Shown one piece after another: positions 25,716-33,875 of a stretch of 64,000 nucleotides of DNA. The notes beneath the pieces are model-generated. The model searched no databases. It was not told where the DNA came from and was given only the letters and a program-made list of their open reading frames with translations. The DNA lies in assembly GCA_027886865.1 (NCBI GenBank), contig JAPCJR010000006.1, positions 1 to 64,000 of the forward strand, given 5' to 3'. The stretch is from Nitrososphaerota archaeon (GTDB lineage: Archaea > Thermoproteota > Nitrososphaeria > Nitrososphaerales > UBA183). Position 1 is the stretch's first letter. Each line of letters begins with the position of its first letter. The position numbers were made by a program, and so were the translations under genes.

Positions 25716-26171
25716 TTAGCCCGTGACCACGATTGTGCCCTGCATCCAGGCGGAGTGGTACTGACATTCAAACTTGTACGTCCCGGACGTGGTGAGGGTG
25801 ACGTTGAAAGTGCTCCCCTTTGAGAGGTTCGGGGAGACTGCGGGCGTCGAGGCGCCGCTCGGAACTGACGTGAAGGCCACGTTGTGGACAGCACTAGAGT
25901 CCTGGTCGACGAACATTATGGTTGCTCCCGAGGCGACGGTGAGGGAGGCCGGAGAGAAGTTGAGTTGCTGAGCGCTACCGGCCCCCTGCGGTAGATAGAT
26001 GGTGTTGCCCGCCGCAGAGGTCGAAGTCGCCGCCTGGGTGGCGGTCGGGAGAGAGTACGGGAGACCCTTGACGAGCACAGTGCCAAGAGCAATCGGTATG
26101 ATTATCGCCACTATGAGGAGCACGACGAGGACCGTCTTCCCTTGTCCACCTATGTTTTCGTGTTCTGACAT
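25716..26171 (-). CDS. Membrane-anchored blue-copper (cupredoxin) protein
   Basis: The 151-residue protein has one N-terminal membrane helix, a Thr/Ser/Ala linker and a type-1 copper domain facing outside. Ligands are His96 (AVHNV), Cys136, His139 and Met143 (ECQYHSAWM). It probably delivers electrons to, or works with, the terminal oxidase encoded upstream. The domain is about 83% identical by eye (76 of 92 residues) to the C-terminal domain of the CoxII fusion at 28816. ATG 26171 is used; GTG 26180 overlaps the stop of the preceding gene. Confidence 0.88.
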   Translation of the reverse strand: MSEHENIGGQGKTVLVVLLIVAIIIPIALGTVLVKGLPYSLPTATQAATSTSAAGNTIYLPQGAGSAQQLNFSPASLTVASGATIMFVDQDSSAVHNVAFTSVPSGASTPAVSPNLSKGSTFNVTLTTSGTYKFECQYHSAWMQGTIVVTG

Positions 26172-26176
26172 TTTTC

Positions 26177-26449
26177 TCACTGTATTATCGGGAACGACAG
26201 CACCAGGGTGATTATCAACACTCCCACCAAGAGAACGGGGATGAGGAAGAGGTACTTCACGGCCGTCGACTCTTGCCTTATGCCCATGGAGATGAGCGCA
26301 GTGACTATCGCACCTGCGGCCGCGACCAGCCCTATCACAATGTCGACGTCGATGTTTCCAGGATTAGACCTGAACAACAGCACTTCCACTACGGCAAGTA
26401 CGACCATGTAGAGCCAGGTGCCAACGGCTGTAACTTGTTTCATCATCAC
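26177..26449 (-). CDS. Cytochrome c oxidase subunit IV-like membrane protein
   Basis: The 90-residue protein has three hydrophobic segments and matches the small prokaryotic COX4 type (TWLYMVVLAVVEVLLF, then a loop, VIGLVAAAGAIVTALISMGI, then the C-terminal helix). It lies 2 nt downstream of the CoxI-III gene, inside the oxidase operon. It probably stabilises the complex. Confidence 0.72.
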   Translation of the reverse strand: MMMKQVTAVGTWLYMVVLAVVEVLLFRSNPGNIDVDIVIGLVAAAGAIVTALISMGIRQESTAVKYLFLIPVLLVGVLIITLVLSFPIIQ

Positions 26450-26451
26450 AC

Positions 26452-28809
26452 CTATAGTAGATAGAACAGAGGGAAGACGAAGACCCAGATCAGGTCGACG
26501 AAGGCCCAGTACATGGCGAAGTTCTCGACACCTGTGTAGTTCGTCTTCGAGAAGCCACCCTTCCTAGCCTTGTTGAGGAGATAGGCCATCACCACAATGC
26601 CTGCGGTGACGTGCGCTCCGTGGAGTCCTACGGTGAAGAAGTAAGTGCTCTCGGGGAGCGTGCCGCCCCAAGGAGTGAAGCTGTTGCTGGAGATGTAACC
26701 GTACCACTCCCAGCCCTTGATTATCATGAACGAGCCGGCGAGACCCATGGTGATGACCAGGTACCGGATCAGCGCGCTGTTCTTGCCCTCCTTCGCTGCC
26801 TCGAGCGCCAGGACGGCCGTGAGGCCGCTGGTGAGGAGGATGATCGTGAGGAACAGGCCCAGATTGACGTCGTGGATGGAGCCGGGTATCGGCCACGGTA
26901 CCGGGGAATTCACCCTAAGGTAGAGGTCGCTGGCAATTATCGCTCCGAAGACTATGATGTCCGAGGACAGGAAGATCCACATGCCGAGCCTGAGCTTCGG
27001 GATGTTGCCGAACGGCCATCTCTCGCCGGGGCCTTCGTCAAACTTGAACTTGTTCATGGTGTCGTCCTTCATCCAGCCGATCACCGCGTAGCCGAGCAGG
27101 ACGAAGCCAGCGAGCATGATCAAAACGCTCGACCTCCAGTACCATGTCAAGAGGCAGAGTCCGAAGAAGGTGACCATCAGGCCCATCGCGAGCTGGACGG
27201 GACGCGGACTGTAGTGCTCCTCGTGGTGCCCGCCGTATCCAGCGTCGTGCTCACCGCCGACCGCCGCGGCCGCGCCGTGCTCGCCCGAAGCGCCCATTAT
27301 GTGCGGGGTCCATTCGAGACCAGTGGCACCCCATGGGTTCGGTGGCGATATCTTGCCGCCGCGCAGGGTCCATACCAAGTTCAGCACCAACAGTATCTGC
27401 GCCCCTGCGAAGATGTAGGCACCTATCGTCGCGATGAAGTTCATCTCGTTCCAGAGCGGTATCGACTGGTAGGTGTAGATGCGCCTGGGCATCTCATAGA
27501 GGAAGAACATCGGGAAATAGAGGACGTTGAACCCGATGAATGAGAGTATAAAGTGCGACATCGCCAGGCCGTTGTGGTAGAGCCTGCCGGTCATCTTGGG
27601 CAGATAGAAGTAGATCCCGCCGAAGAGCGCGAAGATTGCGGCTCCGACCATGACGTAGTGGAAGTGCGCGACCACGAAGTAGGTTCCCCTGAAGACCACG
27701 TCGAGGACGAACGACGAGAGGAAGACCCCCGTGATTCCGCCGATGATGAACAAAATGATCGAGCCGATCGCGAATAACATCGGAACCGCCAGTTTGATCG
27801 AAGCCCGGCCGAGGGACTTGACAAATGCGAGTATGATGACATCGAACGGAAGAGAGATCAAGAGCGTGGCTACGCTGAAGGCTTCGTCCTCCGTCAGACT
27901 GACCCCGGTGAGAAACATATGGTGCTCCCAGACGAGGTAGCTGAGCGGGACGACCACCGCGCCCGTCACGGCGAGGATGATGTTCCTTTCTGCGAGCGGG
28001 CGGCCCGAGAACACCGGGAGGATCTCGGTGATCATTCCGAACCCTGGAAGCAGCACGACGTACACCTCAGGATGGCCGAAGAACCAGAAGACGTCGTCCC
28101 AGAGTACGGAACCGCCAGCTGCTACGCCCTGAGAGACGGGCAGCGAGAATATGACGGTACCAAGTACCCTGTCCGAGACCAGCATCAGCAGGCCTCCGAG
28201 CAGCGACGGGAACGAGAACAGCATCTGGAGTATGGTGAAGAGGACGAACCAGGTGAACATCGGGATCCTTCTCCAGGTGATGCCCGGCGCGCGCATGTAC
28301 GTTATCGTGAGGAGGATGTTGACGCTGCCGATGGTGATGGAGACTACCAGCATGATGAGGCCCAGGAAGGCCAACGTCGGACCAGGCCCGGGGGTGTACG
28401 TCGTGGAGAGCGGCGCGTAGGTCGTCCAGCCCCCGCTTGCGTTCCCACCCGGCAGGAAGAAGCCCAAAGTCGCTGTGAGGCCTCCGAAGACGAACAGCCA
28501 GTAACCGAAGGCGTTGAGCCTAGGCATGGCCATGTCTTTCGCCCCGATCTGCAGAGGCATGATGTAGTTCATGAAGGCGATAGCAAGAGGCGAAAGGAAC
28601 CAGAGGATCATGATGAGGCCGTGCAGTGTGACCGCCTGGTCGAACGCGGCCGCGCCCAGGAAGTTGTTGAGCGGTATCGCGAGCTGCACCCTCATGAAGA
28701 CGGCTAGGATGGCGCCGATGAAACCGAAGTAGAGGGCGCTGATGAAGTAGAGGATGCCTATGTCCTTGTGGTTGGTCGTGAAGAGCCAGCGTTTAAGCCA
28801 AGGGTCCAT
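26452..28809 (-). CDS. Haem-copper terminal oxidase, subunit I-III fusion
   Basis: The 785-residue protein reduces O2 to water and pumps protons. Residues 1-480 are subunit I. His63 and His384 bind low-spin haem, His382 binds haem a3, and His246/His296/His297 bind CuB, with Tyr250 of GHPEVY as the cross-linked residue. Asp92 and Glu248 form a D-channel as in A-type enzymes. The usual K-channel TGxK motif is replaced by PFDVI (321-325). After a His/Gly-rich linker, residues about 600-785 form a five-helix subunit III (RLGMWIFLSSDIIVFGA). It lies 6 nt after the CoxII gene. Confidence 0.95.
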   Translation of the reverse strand: MDPWLKRWLFTTNHKDIGILYFISALYFGFIGAILAVFMRVQLAIPLNNFLGAAAFDQAVTLHGLIMILWFLSPLAIAFMNYIMPLQIGAKDMAMPRLNAFGYWLFVFGGLTATLGFFLPGGNASGGWTTYAPLSTTYTPGPGPTLAFLGLIMLVVSITIGSVNILLTITYMRAPGITWRRIPMFTWFVLFTILQMLFSFPSLLGGLLMLVSDRVLGTVIFSLPVSQGVAAGGSVLWDDVFWFFGHPEVYVVLLPGFGMITEILPVFSGRPLAERNIILAVTGAVVVPLSYLVWEHHMFLTGVSLTEDEAFSVATLLISLPFDVIILAFVKSLGRASIKLAVPMLFAIGSIILFIIGGITGVFLSSFVLDVVFRGTYFVVAHFHYVMVGAAIFALFGGIYFYLPKMTGRLYHNGLAMSHFILSFIGFNVLYFPMFFLYEMPRRIYTYQSIPLWNEMNFIATIGAYIFAGAQILLVLNLVWTLRGGKISPPNPWGATGLEWTPHIMGASGEHGAAAAVGGEHDAGYGGHHEEHYSPRPVQLAMGLMVTFFGLCLLTWYWRSSVLIMLAGFVLLGYAVIGWMKDDTMNKFKFDEGPGERWPFGNIPKLRLGMWIFLSSDIIVFGAIIASDLYLRVNSPVPWPIPGSIHDVNLGLFLTIILLTSGLTAVLALEAAKEGKNSALIRYLVITMGLAGSFMIIKGWEWYGYISSNSFTPWGGTLPESTYFFTVGLHGAHVTAGIVVMAYLLNKARKGGFSKTNYTGVENFAMYWAFVDLIWVFVFPLFYLL

Positions 28810-28815
28810 ATCTTA

Positions 28816-29805
28816 TCACCCAGTCACCACTATCGTTCCTTGCATCCAGCCGCTGTGATACTGACATTCGTACTTGTAGGTTCCCGGTGTCGTAAGAGTG
28901 ACCTGGAACGTGCTCCCTTTCGAGAGGTTCGGAGACACCGCGGGCGTGGAGGCGCCGCTCGGGACGGACGTGAAGGCAATGTTGTGTACGGCGTCGGTGT
29001 CCTGGTCCGTCCATATCACCGTGGTGCCCGAGGCGACGGTGATGCTAGCCGGCGAGAAGTTGGCCTGCTGAGCGCCGCCTGCGCCCTGGGGTATCGACAC
29101 GGGCGAGGTCGGACCGGTGACGGTCCCGCTGCTGGATGAAGGTGGGGCGGGCGTAGTGCTCGTCAAGAACGCACTGAACCCGGCCGAACTTGTCACATTA
29201 AAGTCCGCGATCATGTCGGCGTGGCCTATCCCGCACAGTTCCTTGCACCTGATGTCGTCCTTGAAGAATCCGGTCTGAGTCGCGTTGAACCACACGAAGT
29301 TGTGCTCTCCGGGCAGAGCATCCTTGGCGACGCTCAGCGAAGCGATCGAGAACGAATGGTCCACGTCTATAGAGGTGATGTTCAGTATCACGATCGCGTT
29401 GACCGGGACGGTCAGGTTGTCTATCGCCGTGTAGCCGTTCGCGTAGGTGAAGCTCCATGCGAACTGCTGCGCGGTCACGTTGATGTAGACCGGGTCGCCG
29501 TTGGTGACGGGAGGGACGATCAGTCCAGTTGCCGCGAACGTCTCGACCTCCACAAACGTGAGGACACCCCCCGTGAGCAGGAGCGTCAGGACCACCGTCT
29601 TCCAGTTGCCCCATCCGCTCTCGTCCTCGTGATGATATTTGGGGGCCTCCTTCACGTCCTTCCTCTCTCTGTACTTGACGATCCAGTAAAGCATCCATAC
29701 CGTGACGACCGCGCCTGCCGCGAATCCGAGGAAGAGGTAATAGCGAAGGAGAGTCCACCATAACACGTTGGTCGGTGCCTCGACATCTAGGACCAGCGGA
29801 AACAT
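28816..29805 (-). CDS. Terminal oxidase subunit II (CuA) fused to a C-terminal cupredoxin
   Basis: Residues 1-95 hold two membrane helices. Residues 105-205 form the CuA domain, with ligands His150, Cys187, Glu189, Cys191, His195 and Met198 (CKELCGIGHADM). A Ser/Thr/Pro linker leads to an extra cupredoxin (235-329), with type-1 copper ligands His274, Cys314, His317 and Met321. The fusion would pass electrons from a tethered blue-copper domain to CuA, making a soluble donor unnecessary. It is the first gene of the oxidase operon. Confidence 0.93.
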   Translation of the reverse strand: MFPLVLDVEAPTNVLWWTLLRYYLFLGFAAGAVVTVWMLYWIVKYRERKDVKEAPKYHHEDESGWGNWKTVVLTLLLTGGVLTFVEVETFAATGLIVPPVTNGDPVYINVTAQQFAWSFTYANGYTAIDNLTVPVNAIVILNITSIDVDHSFSIASLSVAKDALPGEHNFVWFNATQTGFFKDDIRCKELCGIGHADMIADFNVTSSAGFSAFLTSTTPAPPSSSSGTVTGPTSPVSIPQGAGGAQQANFSPASITVASGTTVIWTDQDTDAVHNIAFTSVPSGASTPAVSPNLSKGSTFQVTLTTPGTYKYECQYHSGWMQGTIVVTG

Positions 29806-29908
29806 TGAAGCACAGTAGGCGCAACGAATATTCGATATAAAGATTCTTGACCGTCTTGATGAAGCAGGTTATGCGGACTCTACGGTTGGTTTTGCCGCTG
29901 GAGGGCGC

Positions 29909-30061
29909 TCAGCTCGGCCATGTCTTGAGCGTGTCTATGATTTGCTGCGCGCGAGCTCCCTTGTAGTACTTTGTGATCAGTTTAGTGAACTGCATAGGCT
30001 TGTTCGCATAGAGAACCCTCAGCTCCCGCACCAGTTGTTCGTCGGTCATCAGGCCGGCCAT
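29909..30061 (-). CDS. Small helical protein of unknown function, 50 aa
   Basis: The short protein (MTDEQLVRELRVLYANKPMQFTK) looks like a small helical domain with a conserved-looking YYKGARAQQIIDTL end. No family is recognised. ATG 30061 follows a TATA-like element (fwd 30083-30092). A longer in-frame reading would run into the tRNA-Cys gene and is rejected. Met at 30049 is an alternative start. Confidence 0.55.
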   Translation of the reverse strand: MAGLMTDEQLVRELRVLYANKPMQFTKLITKYYKGARAQQIIDTLKTWPS

Positions 30062-30146
30062 GGGGGGCGTCCGTTCTACGCGTTCATAAGCTGGACGGGA
30101 GGCAACGGCTAACGCATATTTAGCCACTGGACGAACGCGTGTTCGC

Positions 30147-30218
30147 GGTGGGATGGCGGAGCGGCTACGCGCGTGCCTGCAGAGCACGTCCACGGGGGTT
30201 CAAGTCCCTCTCCCACCT
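30147..30218 (+). tRNA. tRNA-Cys (GCA)
   Basis: The acceptor stem is GGTGGGA with TCCCACC. The anticodon stem CGTGC/GCACG encloses loop CTGCAGA, giving anticodon GCA. The T-stem GGGGG/CCCTC holds TTCAAGT, and the discriminator base is T73 as expected for tRNA-Cys. CCA is not encoded. A TATA element (CATATTTAG, about 30114-30122) lies 25-30 nt upstream. Confidence 0.95.
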
Positions 30219-30425
30219 CTTTCGACCAAAGCTCAATAGTAGTCCATTTTCCCTATTGCGACGCCATTCCGGCTCTGTTTCGCGTTTAAACGCACTATTC
30301 TCGCTTGGACCATTGTATGCCTAATCGTCACGGTTCACAGCGAGAGCGAGTGAATCGGATTTTCTCCTGATACAGAATCCAACTTTCTCCTGAAAGAGTT
30401 TCAGAGATCGCGCCCTTACGTAAAT

Positions 30426-31187
30426 TTAGTATTGGTCGAGGTTCCGTCTCCACAACTTTCCTCGAATCATAACCATCCCACCGCGTCTCATTTTGAGATG
30501 AGGTCCAGTGAATTCAATCCCGAGAGCCTCCAATCTGTTAGTCACGACACCTAGCAGTTCAGGGTCTCCATTTGCCGCTTTGAGTTTTCTTCCCGAGACA
30601 CCGCCTTCAGAATCGAAGAATCCCCTCAGGAAAGCTCCCGAACACTCGTCGCAGTGCTCGATCGTCGCCCTGAGCTCTTCGAGAGGCCGGCGGAGGAACT
30701 GCTGCAGGAGCAGGCTCGAGACATCGACGTGCCACGCGTTTGTCTTGGCATGGAACCTCACGTGCAACTCAGGCCTGTTCAGGACGGTTCCCACGGCATC
30801 CGCGAAAGCCTGGGCAAAGTCCTTGTCGGTCACCCTCAGCTTCAACTTGTAGTTGTGGTCTCCCGTGATGCTCATGGACCCGTCGGCCACCATCACCCCG
30901 ATGACGTAACAGAGCGAGTTCGTCGGGACCGGGACGAACTTGGTCACGCTGCCGTCGGGGAGGTTCTTTCCTCTGGTCCAGTTGCTCACGTGCGACTTGC
31001 TCAGACGTACGTGGAACTCCTCTTCGACGAGCCTGATTATCGCATTGTAGCTCTCCCCTCTGCCCGATGCTTTTTCACCGCATCGTACAGCAACATCCTT
31101 TGCGCAAGGTCGCGCTGTGGCCGCTTGAGACCGTGCCTCATGATTGAGAAGCGGTCGCCGCATAAGAGCGCCAACGTGCTGACGCAC
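30426..31187 (-). CDS. Stand-alone LAGLIDADG-type endonuclease-like protein
   Basis: The 253-residue protein has two LAGLIDADG-like helices, VIGVMVADGSMS (about 95-106) and LRGFFDSEGGVS (about 188-199). The acidic residues Asp and Glu are kept. The N-terminus has a helix-turn-helix (IIRLVEEEFHVRLSKSHVSNWTRGKNLP). It is not inside an intron or intein here. It could be a free-standing homing endonuclease or a WhiA-like domesticated DNA-binding protein. The start is GTG 31187 (or ATG 31163), near a TATA element at 31223-31232. Confidence 0.78.
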   Translation of the reverse strand: MRQHVGALMRRPLLNHEARSQAATARPCAKDVAVRCGEKASGRGESYNAIIRLVEEEFHVRLSKSHVSNWTRGKNLPDGSVTKFVPVPTNSLCYVIGVMVADGSMSITGDHNYKLKLRVTDKDFAQAFADAVGTVLNRPELHVRFHAKTNAWHVDVSSLLLQQFLRRPLEELRATIEHCDECSGAFLRGFFDSEGGVSGRKLKAANGDPELLGVVTNRLEALGIEFTGPHLKMRRGGMVMIRGKLWRRNLDQY

Positions 31188-31264
31188 GATTCGGCCCCGC
31201 CTCGGTCAGAATCAATCATCCATCCTTAAATCGAATGGGAGGGAGGGCCTTGGTAGCATACGTC

Positions 31265-32131
31265 TTGAGCGTCAGCAACAGGTCGCGCGGGGCGCGCGCA
31301 GGCGGGAAGGCTAAAGCGCCAAAGAAGAAGGCAAAGAGCGAGTTCCAAGGCCGAAAGAAGCACTCGGTACCGGCCAAGGAGGTCGACAAGGGCGAGGCCA
31401 GGAAGAGGGTCGTCGAGTCTCTGGAGCATCTTGGGAGTCAGAAGCTCTCGGGGGAACCCGGCGGTTACGACCAGCGGGGCTGGCTCAAGAGCCTGAAGAC
31501 GCTGCTCGACGATTTTGAAGATAAAATTGGGAAGGAGTCGCTGACCGAGGAGTTCAACTCCAAGCGGGAAGAGGTCGAGGCCGAATTCTCGAAGCATGGG
31601 GACACCGCCCATATCGACGCCGAGATCGAGAGCGTCAGGAAAGAGGAGGCCGACATCAAGGAGAAGCTCAAGGAGGAGAGCGAGAGGATCGCGTCGAGGT
31701 TGAGCGCCATCGGAGGGGAGAAGACCAGCAAGGCTCAGGAGCTCGCGGCGGAGAAGGCGAACCTCGACAAGGTGCACGAGGAGAGGCGGTCGGTCTCGTT
31801 CTTCTCGAAGCTGGTCGGAAAGTCCGGGCCCCCCACGGAGCCGGTCCAGAAGAAAGTGGACGATCTGGAGAACGGCCTCCGCATGCTCGAGGAAGAGACG
31901 CTGAACCTGCAGACCGTCCGCAAGTCCATCGAGGGCGTCAAAGCCGCCGGCGCAGGGATATACCAGGACCTTTGGACGAGGCTCGAGGCTCTGGAGACGA
32001 GAGTGACCGAGCTGAACGTCGCAAGGGAGACCAAGGCGCAGCTCCTCCACGAGAGAGAGGAGGCCACCGGGGCCCTTCGGAAGATCATCGCAGAACTCAA
32101 GCTCGAAGAGCCCAAGAAAGAAGAAGAGTAG
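31265..32131 (+). CDS. Coiled-coil protein of unknown function
   Basis: The protein (about 288 residues) has a basic, Lys/Ala-rich N-terminus (GGKAKAPKKKAKSEF). A small domain follows (VVESLEHLGSQKLSG). Two long charged coiled coils (about 100-170 and 190-280) are interrupted by FFSKLVGKSGPPTEP. No membrane segment is seen. The start is uncertain among ATG 31235, TTG 31250 and TTG 31265. A TATA element at 31223-31232 places transcription near 31252, favouring 31265. A structural or scaffold role is only a guess. Confidence 0.65.
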   Translation: MSVSNRSRGARAGGKAKAPKKKAKSEFQGRKKHSVPAKEVDKGEARKRVVESLEHLGSQKLSGEPGGYDQRGWLKSLKTLLDDFEDKIGKESLTEEFNSKREEVEAEFSKHGDTAHIDAEIESVRKEEADIKEKLKEESERIASRLSAIGGEKTSKAQELAAEKANLDKVHEERRSVSFFSKLVGKSGPPTEPVQKKVDDLENGLRMLEEETLNLQTVRKSIEGVKAAGAGIYQDLWTRLEALETRVTELNVARETKAQLLHEREEATGALRKIIAELKLEEPKKEEE

Positions 32132-32140
32132 GTCCGCCGA

Positions 32141-33217
32141 CTAAGCGGAGGCGCTCGAGGTCAGGTTCGAGCTTATCGGCGCGTAGTACGAACCGTCCAT
32201 CGGGCCTGAGCTCGGGTCGAACCCGCCCACGCAGTAGACGTCGGTAGCGGAAGCCACGCAGTCCGTCGCAAGGCCCGTTGGATAGCTGCCGCCCAGCTGC
32301 CACGAGCCGATGCCCGACGGCGAGAGCCCGGCGTAGTACACGGCGCTAGTCGAGGTCCCTCCGCTCACGATTCCGCCCACGCAGTAGAGGTAGGTCACGG
32401 CGGTCACGCAGGATTGGGCTATCACCGGGACCGGGTACGCGGTGCTGGCGGTCCACGGGCCGAGCCCCTGGGGAGAGACGGCCGCGTAGTATGTGGAGGA
32501 GACCACGTCCGGGGCAGAGTCCTGACCGGCGACGCAGTAGACGTAACCGCCGAGGGAGCTGCAGCCCGGGAAGAACACGCCACCCGGATACGCGGTGGTC
32601 CTCGTCCAAGTCCCTATTCCCGACGGGGAGAGGCTCGCATACCATGCGGAATTGCTGTTCGTCGCCGTCGCGTTCGTCCCGCTAGTCTCGTTCTCGCCGC
32701 CCACGCAGAATATGTAGCCCGAAGAGGGCGTGCAGGACTGGCTGTCCGTCGCTACAGGGTAGGGGGAGGTGGCGAGCCAGCTGCCGAGGCTGTTCGCTTC
32801 CACGGGCGCGAAGTAAGAGGAGGTGGTGTCGTCACCGGTCCCATCGTGGGTGCCTCCGACGCAGTACACGTAGCCGGAATAGGTCACGCACGACGCGAAC
32901 ATTATCGTCTCCGGGTACGAAGACTGGTCGGCGGTCCAGTTGCCGAGGCCGGAGGAGGTTATCGGGGCCGAGTAGACCGTGCTATGGGGCGCGCTGCTGG
33001 CATCCTCTCCCCCTATGCAGTAGAGGGAAGTGGACGAAGAGACGCAAGACTGTCCAAGGACTCCCGGGGTGCCGTTCACCTGGAGGGGGTAGGGGGTGGT
33101 GGCGACCCACGGCCCGTTGCTCTGGGGTGCGCTGTACTGGAGGTAGAAGGTCAGGGCGACCAGCAGGAGAAGCACCACGGCGAAGGCAAGGATGACCTTG
33201 CGAGGTATCTTCACCAA
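32141..33217 (-). CDS. Membrane-anchored kelch-like repeat surface protein
   Basis: An N-terminal helix (KVILAFAVVLLLLVALTFYL) anchors an extracellular domain of six or seven repeats of about 45-50 residues. Each repeat has W-x2-T/S-x2-YP, then a conserved Cys, YxYCVGG, and a YYAxxSPxGIGxW turn. This suits a kelch-like beta-propeller, with paired Cys perhaps forming disulfides. TTG 33217 (or GTG 33214) is chosen. The longer frame overlaps the divergent RidA gene and adds an unlikely N-terminus. Confidence 0.72.
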   Translation of the reverse strand: MVKIPRKVILAFAVVLLLLVALTFYLQYSAPQSNGPWVATTPYPLQVNGTPGVLGQSCVSSSTSLYCIGGEDASSAPHSTVYSAPITSSGLGNWTADQSSYPETIMFASCVTYSGYVYCVGGTHDGTGDDTTSSYFAPVEANSLGSWLATSPYPVATDSQSCTPSSGYIFCVGGENETSGTNATATNSNSAWYASLSPSGIGTWTRTTAYPGGVFFPGCSSLGGYVYCVAGQDSAPDVVSSTYYAAVSPQGLGPWTASTAYPVPVIAQSCVTAVTYLYCVGGIVSGGTSTSAVYYAGLSPSGIGSWQLGGSYPTGLATDCVASATDVYCVGGFDPSSGPMDGSYYAPISSNLTSSASA

Positions 33218-33344
33218 ATCAGGAGCGACCGCCGGTTGCGGAATCTTAAGGGTTGTGAATCTCTGGTCGGCACGGGCGCCGTGGCAGACGAAGAAAGAAT
33301 GAAAGAAAGAAAGGTAATAGCCCGGAAGAACGCCCAGCACGCCC

Positions 33345-33719
33345 ATGAGGTTCATAGAAACCCCGAACGCAGTGAAGCCGATGGGGCCTTATTCGCAAGG
33401 GATCGTCGCGAACGGGCTCGTCTTTGTCGCAGGGACGATCGGAGTGGACCCGAAGACCAACGAGCTGGTCAAGGGCGGAATAGTCGAGCAGACCACGCAG
33501 GTGATGAACAACATCAAGGCGATCCTCGAGGCGGCCGGGAGCGGCGTCGAGAAGGTCGTGAAGGTGTCGGTCTTCATCAAGGACGCTTCCCATTTCAAGG
33601 ACATGAACCAGGCATACTCTAGCTTCCTCGGGACGCATAGGCCGGTGCGCACGACGGTGGTCACAGGCTTCGCAAGGGACGACCTGCTCGTCGAGATAGA
33701 CGTCATCGCGACCCAGTAG
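33345..33719 (+). CDS. ridA: RidA family reactive intermediate deaminase
   Basis: The 124-residue protein matches RidA/YjgF. It has NAVKPMGPYSQGI at the N-terminus, the Arg in HRPVRTTVV that binds the carboxylate, and the C-terminal LVEIDVIAT. RidA hydrolyses reactive enamine/imine intermediates made by PLP enzymes, two of which are encoded at 58-60 kb. Its length is normal. Confidence 0.93.
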   Translation: MRFIETPNAVKPMGPYSQGIVANGLVFVAGTIGVDPKTNELVKGGIVEQTTQVMNNIKAILEAAGSGVEKVVKVSVFIKDASHFKDMNQAYSSFLGTHRPVRTTVVTGFARDDLLVEIDVIATQ

Positions 33720-33751
33720 AGGAGGGAAGGAAAGGGGGCACTTGGAAGGGC

Positions 33752-33868
33752 ATGGAGACCCAAGCGTGCCCCTGCTGCGGGACGGCCATGAAGGTCGAAG
33801 AGACCGGCGCCAAGGTCCTTCTTCGGTGTCCGGCGTGCGGACTGACGGACTTGAAACTGAAGGCGTAG
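33752..33868 (+). CDS. 38-residue zinc-ribbon protein
   Basis: This short frame starts with ATG after a GGAAGG ribosome site and encodes two CxxC knuckles, CPCCG and CPACG, 19 residues apart. This is the layout of a minimal zinc ribbon. It follows ridA by 32 nt and ends 7 nt before the converging hppA stop. Function is unknown; it may bind nucleic acid or act as an assembly factor. Confidence 0.68.
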   Translation: METQACPCCGTAMKVEETGAKVLLRCPACGLTDLKLKA

Positions 33869-33875
33869 CCCCAGA

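Noticed and set aside
33218..33355. N-terminal extension of the kelch-like protein
   Set aside because: It overlaps the start of ridA and its sequence (many Phe/His) is unlike an archaeal signal; TTG 33217 lies right before the anchor.
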